Source: Armatimonadota bacterium
GTDB taxonomy: Bacteria; Armatimonadota; Zipacnadia; Zipacnadales; JABUFB01
DNA: 11,815 nucleotides
Reading direction: 5' to 3'
Assembly: GCA_018056145.1 (NCBI GenBank)
Contig: JAGPGE010000093.1
Location: 1 to 11,815 of the forward strand
Made by a program: the position numbers and the translations under genes. This document shows positions 7,110-11,815 of this stretch, piece after piece. A model generated the notes under the pieces. That model did not search any database. It was given only the letters and a program-made list of their open reading frames with translations, and was not told the origin of the DNA. Numbering within the stretch: the stretch's first letter is position 1; each line of letters opens with the position of its first letter.

Positions 7110-7934
7110 TCAGTCCTTCTTCAGGGCCGCCTTGCTGCGCGTGTACTGCAGTTCGACTTCCGGCCCCCTGCAGCTCTGCTCAATGCACTGCCGCGCAATC
7201 CGGATATCCTCTTCAGCTTCCTGCACGCTCATCATCCCGATGACCACCGTGTCGATGGGCTTAATGTTGCTGTACACGAAGCCCAGGCCGGTGGGGGGCA
7301 TGATCCTCCCCGCGCCCAGCGGCTTGATGCTCACTACGGGCTTCGGTGTTCCCTGGATGATATTGCGCTCCCAGTCGGTCTCAATGGCGCACAGAAACCC
7401 GATGGAGTTGAAGATCTGCACGTAACCGGCGCAGTCGTAGCCGGCGCGATCCGACACGACAACCGTCTCGGGCCGGTGGGTGCTCCAACCGGGGATCATG
7501 CCCTTCTTGCGGATGTACTCAAGCGCCTCCGGGCCCTCGTGAATGCGGTTCTCGCTGGCGAGTACGCGCACGTCGGTCCAGCTTGTGTGGGGCCAGCAGA
7601 ACTCGCAGCCCAGATCGGCGGCTTCATCCACGCCGCGCTTGAGGTCATCCAGCGTCGCCCCAGCGGGTGTGGCGATGTAGTTGATGTGGACCCCAGTGTC
7701 CTTCTCAACGCGCTCCATGATCTCTTTGTAGTCTTTGCGCTGGATGGCGATGGTGGCATTCAGGCCCTGCTCGGCGCAGTAACGCATGACCTCGTAGATG
7801 CGCTCCGATGTGAAATGCTGCCGGAGCCAGTTGTCGCGCGCGCTGCTGAAGTGGGAGAAACCATGGAAGGTGTTGCTGCCGATCATCAGTCGCGAGATCT
7901 CGATGCCGCCGATGTTCGTGGTCGGAAATGACAT
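7110..7934 (-). CDS. Aldo/keto reductase-like TIM-barrel protein, function unknown
   Basis: A 274-residue cytoplasmic protein with the repeating beta/alpha pattern of a TIM barrel. The C-terminal part, with SIKPLGAGRI and then IDTVVIGMMSVQEAEEDI, matches the end of aldo/keto reductases. The N-terminal part (IGGIEISRLMIGSNTFHGFSHF) matches their opening strand. I do not see a clean Asp-Tyr-Lys-His tetrad: where the first catalytic Asp is expected the sequence reads GLNATIAIQ. It may be a non-reductase member or act on an unusual substrate. Similar uncharacterised proteins are, as I recall, common in environmental bacteria. ATG 7934 is chosen because translation from the upstream ATG at 8054 would cover both -10 elements and add 40 unrelated residues. 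AGGAG lies 12 bases upstream, slightly far. It is the first gene of a probable operon with the rubrerythrin fusion. Confidence 0.7.
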   Translation of the reverse strand: MSFPTTNIGGIEISRLMIGSNTFHGFSHFSSARDNWLRQHFTSERIYEVMRYCAEQGLNATIAIQRKDYKEIMERVEKDTGVHINYIATPAGATLDDLKRGVDEAADLGCEFCWPHTSWTDVRVLASENRIHEGPEALEYIRKKGMIPGWSTHRPETVVVSDRAGYDCAGYVQIFNSIGFLCAIETDWERNIIQGTPKPVVSIKPLGAGRIMPPTGLGFVYSNIKPIDTVVIGMMSVQEAEEDIRIARQCIEQSCRGPEVELQYTRSKAALKKD

Positions 7935-7939
7935 CTGCT

Positions 7940-7969
7940 TTGCAGGCTCCTGTGAATAAGTGCTATAAT
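7940..7969 (+). promoter_or_regulatory. Extended -10 promoter for the DRE-TIM metallolyase gene
   Basis: TGCTATAAT at 7961-7969 is a consensus extended -10 (TGn plus TATAAT). A weak -35 TTGCAG lies at 7940-7945 with an 18-base spacer. Transcription would start near 7976, giving a leader of about 165 bases before ATG 8143. An extended -10 often compensates for a poor -35. Confidence 0.6.
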
Positions 7970-7999
7970 CCGGCGCATATCGCGTGGCCAGTACTATAA
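7959..7999. repeat. Direct repeat AGTRCTATAA, 31-base period, in the divergent promoter region
   Basis: AGTGCTATAA (7959-7968) and AGTACTATAA (7990-7999) match at 9 of 10 positions. They are 31 bases apart, about three helical turns, so they lie on the same DNA face. Each copy overlaps a -10 element, the first for the plus-strand gene and the second for the minus-strand operon. It could be a repressor or activator site for both directions, or simply two similar -10 boxes. Confidence 0.45.
7993..7998 (-). promoter_or_regulatory. Extended -10 for the aldo/keto reductase-like and rubrerythrin-fusion operon
   Basis: On the minus strand TGTTATAGT has a TGn extension and the -10 box TATAGT (7998-7993), five of six consensus bases. 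No good -35 is seen about 17 bases upstream (GTCAAC near 8021-8016). The start would be near 7986, with a leader of about 50 bases before ATG 7934. Confidence 0.5.
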
Positions 8000-8031
8000 C
8001 ACATTTACGCTTCTGGTTGACGCCCATTTGC

Positions 8032-8099
8032 GGCAACGACCCCACCAAAGACACCAGCCCCCCCGCGCGATGAAGTTTCTGTTGCCTGCCGTCGTTGCC
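8032..8099 (+). repeat. Nine-base inverted repeat in the leader of the DRE-TIM gene
   Basis: GGCAACGAC (8032-8040) is the exact reverse complement of GTCGTTGCC (8091-8099), with 50 bases between. In the mRNA this could form the base of a stem-loop just ahead of the ribosome site GGAGG at 8131-8135. No known riboswitch class is recognised. The repeat may be chance in a GC-rich leader. Confidence 0.3.
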
Positions 8100-8142
8100 C
8101 GCCTGATGGCCGGGTCGAATTCTGTCGGCTGGAGGAAGGCGA

Positions 8143-9516
8143 ATGCCTCATTACAACCCCACCACGAACCTCCTGGAGGAGGAATACTACCACTATGAGT
8201 TGCAGGATGTGGATGAGCCGCAACTCTACAGGGATGTGTTCCCCTACCATGACGTGCCGCGCATCGTGTTCAACCACCGCCAGGTGCCGATGAACCCTCC
8301 GGAGCAGATCTACATCAGCGACACCACATTCCGTGACGGTCAGCAGTCGCGGCCGCCCTTCACGCCCCAGCAGATTGCCACCATCTATGACATGCTCCAC
8401 CGCCTGAGTGGGCCGAAGGGGATCGTCCGCGCCTGCGAGTTCTTCGTCTACACCGAGCGCGACCGCGAGGCCCTCCGCCTGTGCCAGGAGCGGGGCTACG
8501 AGTTCCCCGAGGTCACCAGCTGGATCCGGGCATCCCGCAAGGACTTCCAGCTAGTGCGCGAATTGGGCATCAAGGAAACGGGGATGCTCACCTCCTGCTC
8601 CGACTACCACATCTTCCACAAGCTCAACATGAAGCGCTCCGAGGCCATGGACAACTACCTCGCGGTAGTCAAGATGGCCCTGGAAGAGGGCATCGTCCCC
8701 CGCTGCCATCTCGAGGATATCACCCGGGCCGACTTCTACGGTTTCGTGATCCCCTTCGTGCGCGAACTGATGAAGCTGTCGGAAGAAGCGAAGATGCCCA
8801 TCAAGGTGCGCGCCTGCGACACCCTGGGCTTCGGCGTCACCTACCCCGGCGTGGCGCTGCCCCGCAGCGTCCGCGGAATCATCTACGGACTGCGCTTCTT
8901 GGGCGGCGTTCCGGCGGACTGGCTGGAGTGGCACGGGCACAATGACTTCTACAACGGCCTGGTCAATGCCACCACCGCCTGGCTCTACGGCTGCGGCGTG
9001 GCCAACGGCACCTGTCTGGGCATCGGCGAGCGCACGGGGAACACTCCGGTGGAAGCGCTCGCAATCGAGTACTGCGCCCTGCGGGGAACCAACGACGGGA
9101 TGGACCTGTCGGTCATCACCGAGATCGCTGACTACTTCGCGCGGGAAACAGGCATGTGCATTCCGGACAACCAGCCCTTCGTTGGCGCGAACTTCAACGT
9201 CACTAAGGCCGGCATCCACGCCGACGGGCTGTACAAGGACGAGGAGATCTACAATATCTTCGACACCGGCAAGATCCTCAATCGCCCGCCGGGTGTTGCG
9301 GTCACCGACAAGTCCGGCCTCGCCGGGATTGCCCAGTGGATCAATGTCTGGTACCGACTGGAGGGTGACGCCCGTGTATCCAAGGATCATCCTGGCGTCC
9401 TGCAGATCAAGGAGCTCATCGATGAGCAGTACGCCTCGGGCCGCGTGACACAGGTCTCGGACCAGGAGATGGTCCAGCTTGCAGCCCAGTTCGTGGGCAT
9501 CGGGGCAGACCAGTAG
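8143..9516 (+). CDS. DRE-TIM metallolyase, candidate Re-type citrate synthase
   Basis: A 457-residue homocitrate/isopropylmalate synthase-family enzyme that joins acetyl-CoA to a 2-oxo acid with a divalent metal. After a tail of about 55 residues the barrel begins with DTTFRDGQQ at 60-68, the metal-binding and catalytic DxTxRDG motif. CHLEDITRADF is at 188-198, the metal-binding HGHND at 264-268 and GIHADG at 357-362. No LeuA-type C-terminal regulatory domain is seen. The combination DTTFRDGQQSRPP, TSCSDYHIFHKLN and GERTGNTPVEA matches what I remember of Re-citrate synthases of clostridia and Dehalococcoides, which make citrate from oxaloacetate in strict anaerobes and are often misannotated as 2-isopropylmalate or homocitrate synthase. 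The family assignment is firm and the citrate call is moderate. GGAGG at 8131-8135 is 7 bases before the ATG. The gene is monocistronic: its own promoter precedes it and a strong terminator follows. Confidence 0.85.
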   Translation: MPHYNPTTNLLEEEYYHYELQDVDEPQLYRDVFPYHDVPRIVFNHRQVPMNPPEQIYISDTTFRDGQQSRPPFTPQQIATIYDMLHRLSGPKGIVRACEFFVYTERDREALRLCQERGYEFPEVTSWIRASRKDFQLVRELGIKETGMLTSCSDYHIFHKLNMKRSEAMDNYLAVVKMALEEGIVPRCHLEDITRADFYGFVIPFVRELMKLSEEAKMPIKVRACDTLGFGVTYPGVALPRSVRGIIYGLRFLGGVPADWLEWHGHNDFYNGLVNATTAWLYGCGVANGTCLGIGERTGNTPVEALAIEYCALRGTNDGMDLSVITEIADYFARETGMCIPDNQPFVGANFNVTKAGIHADGLYKDEEIYNIFDTGKILNRPPGVAVTDKSGLAGIAQWINVWYRLEGDARVSKDHPGVLQIKELIDEQYASGRVTQVSDQEMVQLAAQFVGIGADQ

Positions 9517-9550
9517 CCCTCTGGCATCGAGACAACCGACCGCAGACCAC

Positions 9551-9590
9551 AACGGCGCGCTCCTGTCGCAGGGGCGCGCCGTTCGCTTTT
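9551..9590 (+). terminator. Rho-independent terminator after the DRE-TIM gene
   Basis: AACGGCGCG (9551-9559) pairs with CGCGCCGTT (9575-9583). The stem continues inward as CTCCTG (9560-9565) against CAGGGG (9569-9574), leaving a TCG loop. The 15-bp stem has one G-U pair and is followed by CTTTT at 9586-9590. It ends the plus-strand gene and lies just beyond the convergent stop at 9607. On the minus strand it lacks a good T-run beyond AA. Confidence 0.85.
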
Positions 9591-9606
9591 GCAGACGCAC
9601 GCGAAT

Positions 9607-10689
9607 TCACAGCGGCTCGATCCGCAGCCGGAAGGTCACGATGCCCGGCGACCCCTCGCCGAAGTTGAAGGCCAGGTAGTCGTACCAGGGGCGCCGCGAG
9701 CAGGCCGTGATGCTCGCCAGCGTGGGCGCCTCGTACTCTACCACCAGCGCCTGCCCTTCGCCGGCCGGGGCAATGCGCACTCGCCCCTTGCCGGTCGGGG
9801 GCACGAGCACGTCCTGGCCGTCTGTGGCATCTCCCGCGCCCAAGCCGCCGAAAGAAGACCCACCGACCACACTCGTCGCCAGGTAGATCGGTCCCGGGGA
9901 CCCGGACAGTGCACGCGCGTCCCAGGTCACCTCCAGACAATCGTTGTCCTCAGCCAAGCAGACCCTCATGGTGGCGACCGCACCCAGCGCCCTGGCGGAG
10001 TAGATGGCCGCAACCTCCTCCCCCGGCCGGGGCATGGTGCTGTGGTGCCAATCGCCAAACCCCGCCCAGACAAGCCCGACGGGGTGATCGCCGGGCACCA
10101 GCGCATCCAGGCCGACTGCGTGGCTGAACAGGCTCGTGACGCAGCCGGACAGCCCGTTCACTTCCGCGCGCAGGAAGGGGTTCTCCAGGCAGGTGACATC
10201 CAGTTCGCGCAAGCCGTCGGGGTATGAGACCTTCCGTCGTTCCATGAACGCCAAGGCGCCCCGACCCAGACGGATCGGTACGTCTTGCCGAACCGGAACA
10301 TCCCCCGCCGATCCGCGAATTACCAGCTTTCCGGTGGTCATCGGCGCACATACGGGCAGCCGCGAGAAGGCCAGCGCAACCTCGCGCCATGCGCCCTGTT
10401 CAGTGAGTTCCAGCGCCTGGGGGGCAGACGCCCGGTACCCCGAATCGGCCATACCGGGCGGGGTGTCGATCACCGCGCGGCACCTGAGCAAGACCGCCGC
10501 CGGGCTCAGGGCGCGGGCACGGATCAGCAACTGAACAGGCTGCTCGGGTGTGGGGAAAAGGGACAGGTGCGCGCCGGGAACCTGTATCTCAACTAGGTCG
10601 CCCTGAGCGGTCTGGCACTGCCCTGGGCAGGCGCAGATGATGAACCAGAGAATGCACGGGCTGAACAACTGGCGCACCCGGCCGAACAT
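9607..10689 (-). CDS. Secreted beta-sandwich protein of unknown function
   Basis: A 360-residue protein with an N-terminal export signal: basic residues at 4-6, a hydrophobic stretch at 8-20, then a Cys-rich turn near residues 19-25. Cleavage by signal peptidase I after about residue 23-26 is likely; lipoprotein processing at C21 (motif ICAC) is less likely. Residues 30-155 are rich in alternating strands. From about 165 the segment NPFLRAEVNGLSGCVTSL (170-187) resembles the start of galactose-mutarotase-like beta-sandwich domains, which bind carbohydrate in many glycoside hydrolases. No catalytic motif is recognised. GGGGGG ends 4 bases before the ATG and serves as a ribosome site. The gene follows the FecR-domain gene by 54 bases on the same strand, so they are probably one operon. 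The secreted carbohydrate-binding role is inference. Confidence 0.65.
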   Translation of the reverse strand: MFGRVRQLFSPCILWFIICACPGQCQTAQGDLVEIQVPGAHLSLFPTPEQPVQLLIRARALSPAAVLLRCRAVIDTPPGMADSGYRASAPQALELTEQGAWREVALAFSRLPVCAPMTTGKLVIRGSAGDVPVRQDVPIRLGRGALAFMERRKVSYPDGLRELDVTCLENPFLRAEVNGLSGCVTSLFSHAVGLDALVPGDHPVGLVWAGFGDWHHSTMPRPGEEVAAIYSARALGAVATMRVCLAEDNDCLEVTWDARALSGSPGPIYLATSVVGGSSFGGLGAGDATDGQDVLVPPTGKGRVRIAPAGEGQALVVEYEAPTLASITACSRRPWYDYLAFNFGEGSPGIVTFRLRIEPL

Positions 10690-10743
10690 TGCGCCCCCCG
10701 TGGTCTAGGCGGTGAACCGCGCCGGTCCTCGGACTGGGATGGA

Positions 10744-11631
10744 CTACCGGCTCAGCTTGCGTACAACAACGCTTTCGAAGCCCTTCTGATCGCGCGCCCG
10801 GACTTCGATCCGCACCGGCTCGGCCCCGTGGGGCAGTGGCACGTCCGTCTCGAATCCGCCGCTGATCTTCACGGCCACCGGGTGGCCATTGACGGTCACC
10901 TGGGCCCCACGCTCTGCCGTGCCTTTGACGTGAACGGACTGGGCCCCAGCGGGCACCCGGTCTCCAATGGGCTCATCCACGGTCAACGCGGGCCGGGCAA
11001 CATCCGCAACCGACTTCCACTGGGCCTGGTCGGCTTCGCTCTGCTCAAGCACCGCCGCGGGAGCGTCGCGGCCCACTTCCGCCATCTGGTCAGCCCGGAC
11101 CGCAACATCCCCCGCGTCGGTCATGACGTCAACCTGTCCCCGCAGCACTGAAACGCTTGTGGAGCCGTCTTCCGCCACGGCCACCGAGAAGATGGTCCCG
11201 CGCACCGCGGCGGTTGCGGTCGGGGTGCTGATCTCGAACTTCGACCGCTGCGAGAGCCGCTTAAGCACACGAACCCATACCCGCCCCAGGTCCAGCCTGA
11301 ACAGGTAGCTCTCGGTGGATCGGGCGCGGTTCACCTGGCACTTGAGCACCTGCATGGTGGTGTTCGGCCCCACCTTGATGCGTGACCCATCCACCCAGTT
11401 CAGCATAAGCCCGCCGTCAGACCCGGTCTTGATGACGGTACCGGCCATCACTCGCTTCGTGTCGCCGAGGTTCACGAAGGCATCGCTGCCCTCGGGGCGA
11501 ATTGTGATAGCGCCCGTGGGGTTCGATACCGCGGCCACACGCTGGACGATGAACAGCGATTCCAGCAGGAACAAGCCAATTCCCGCGAGTACCGCGAGGC
11601 TGATGATGAGTACAAGGGACGCTCGTCGCAT
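10744..11631 (-). CDS. Membrane-anchored FecR-domain protein with C-terminal Ig-like domain
   Basis: A 295-residue protein with one membrane helix at about residues 5-27, leaving the rest outside the cytoplasm. Residues 40-195 form a FecR-type domain. Its core reads ISTPTATAAVRGTIFSVAV and then LRGQVDV, the family's TPxxxxxVRGTxF signature. Residues 205-295 (from PALTVDEPIGDRVPAG) look like a bacterial Ig-like beta-sandwich such as those appended to extracellular enzymes. Classic FecR proteins relay outer-membrane signals to a FecI sigma factor, but no sigma factor or TonB receptor is visible here, and many FecR-domain proteins have structural or glycan-binding roles. ATG 11631 is preferred because the promoter (11705-11733) overlaps the in-frame upstream ATG, and because the membrane helix follows directly. 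Its ribosome site is weak: GGGG ends about 10 bases upstream. It is the first gene of a probable operon with the secreted protein. Confidence 0.8.
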   Translation of the reverse strand: MRRASLVLIISLAVLAGIGLFLLESLFIVQRVAAVSNPTGAITIRPEGSDAFVNLGDTKRVMAGTVIKTGSDGGLMLNWVDGSRIKVGPNTTMQVLKCQVNRARSTESYLFRLDLGRVWVRVLKRLSQRSKFEISTPTATAAVRGTIFSVAVAEDGSTSVSVLRGQVDVMTDAGDVAVRADQMAEVGRDAPAAVLEQSEADQAQWKSVADVARPALTVDEPIGDRVPAGAQSVHVKGTAERGAQVTVNGHPVAVKISGGFETDVPLPHGAEPVRIEVRARDQKGFESVVVRKLSR

Positions 11632-11704
11632 GTGTTGGATGCCCCAGCCTTCCTGGGTGTTGCTTTGGCGATCCCGATACGCGCAGAGAACTGCGGTCGT
11701 CTTA

Positions 11705-11733
11705 ATCATAACTGATACCCGCAGCCGCGGCAA
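11705..11733 (-). promoter_or_regulatory. Promoter for the FecR-domain operon
   Basis: On the minus strand TTGCCG (11733-11728) and TATGAT (11710-11705) are separated by exactly 17 bases. The -10 matches consensus at five of six positions and the -35 at three. Transcription would start near 11698, about 67 bases before ATG 11631. The -10 contains an in-frame ATG that therefore cannot be the start codon. Confidence 0.55.
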
Positions 11734-11802
11734 TCCAAACGGACGCCGCGCCGGGCGCGATATGTTACACCGGAGCGTGGCGGCATCCGTGGGAGCCCTA
11801 AC

Positions 11803-11815
11803 ATGAGGAACCTCG
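11803..11815 (+). CDS. Start of a divergent gene cut by the window edge
   Basis: ATG at 11803 is preceded by GGGAG (11791-11795) at an ideal 7-base spacing. A possible -10 TATGTT lies at 11761-11766. Only the first four codons (MRNL) are visible, so no function can be given. The gap between this start and the FecR gene start would be a divergent promoter region of about 170 bases. Confidence 0.4.

Noticed and set aside
8017..8022. TTGACG on the plus strand as a -35 element
   Set aside because: No acceptable -10 follows at 16-18 bases; the sequence there is CCCCAC.
7935..8054. 40-residue N-terminal extension of the aldo/keto reductase-like gene
   Set aside because: It covers two -10 elements and the direct repeat, and does not resemble the start of the family.
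8070..8200. Short upstream frame (ATG 8070) overlapping the start of the citrate synthase candidate, possible leader peptide
   Set aside because: No ribosome site precedes it, and it runs into the coding region without a regulatory residue run or attenuator.
8551..9600. Long minus-strand open frame opposite the DRE-TIM gene
   Set aside because: The opposite frame encodes a complete conserved enzyme, and this one has no recognisable motif and spans the terminator.

Overview
The window looks like a GC-rich chromosomal segment of a bacterium, probably an uncultured anaerobe or microaerophile that feeds on glycans. Three things point that way. A rubrerythrin-based peroxide-detoxifying protein lies next to a candidate Re-type citrate synthase, a type known from strict anaerobes. 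There is a secreted multi-Asp-box sialidase-like enzyme with a Gfo/Idh/MocA oxidoreductase. The ATP synthase gamma subunit is of the alternative (N-ATPase) type. This mix is common in Armatimonadota, Planctomycetota and similar lineages, but the sequence alone does not fix the phylum. No rRNA, tRNA, CRISPR array, transposase or phage gene was seen.

Layout. (1) Positions 1-1191: the end of an upstream gene, possibly an ATP synthase subunit, a roughly 250-base gap, then atpG of an alternative F1Fo ATPase. (2) 1235-5044, plus strand: an exported 900-residue protein with two tandem sialidase propellers (the second keeps the whole GH33 catalytic set), then a Gfo/Idh/MocA dehydrogenase probably initiated at TTG. 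The run ends at a perfect 12-bp hairpin at 5070-5100, shared with the convergent operon. (3) 5125-7934, minus strand: an aldo/keto reductase-like protein, then a large fusion of rubredoxin-like domain, FAD/NAD(P)H oxidoreductase and rubrerythrin. An internal ATG with a perfect Shine-Dalgarno could also release rubrerythrin on its own. (4) 7935-8142: a divergent promoter region with -10 elements on both strands and a 10-bp direct repeat. (5) 8143-9516, plus strand: a DRE-TIM metallolyase best read as a candidate Re-citrate synthase, ended by a strong terminator at 9551-9590. (6) 9607-11631, minus strand: a membrane-anchored FecR-domain protein, then a secreted beta-sandwich protein of unknown function. 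(7) The last 13 bases look like the start of a divergent plus-strand gene.

How the genes may work together. The clearest functional unit is the divergent pair around 7935-8142. On one side is a single-chain NAD(P)H peroxidase (flavin reductase to rubredoxin to diiron rubrerythrin). On the other is a carbon enzyme whose best-known relatives are oxygen-sensitive. The sialidase and Gfo/Idh/MocA pair looks like a small glycan-processing unit. These couplings are inferred from layout and domain content, not demonstrated.
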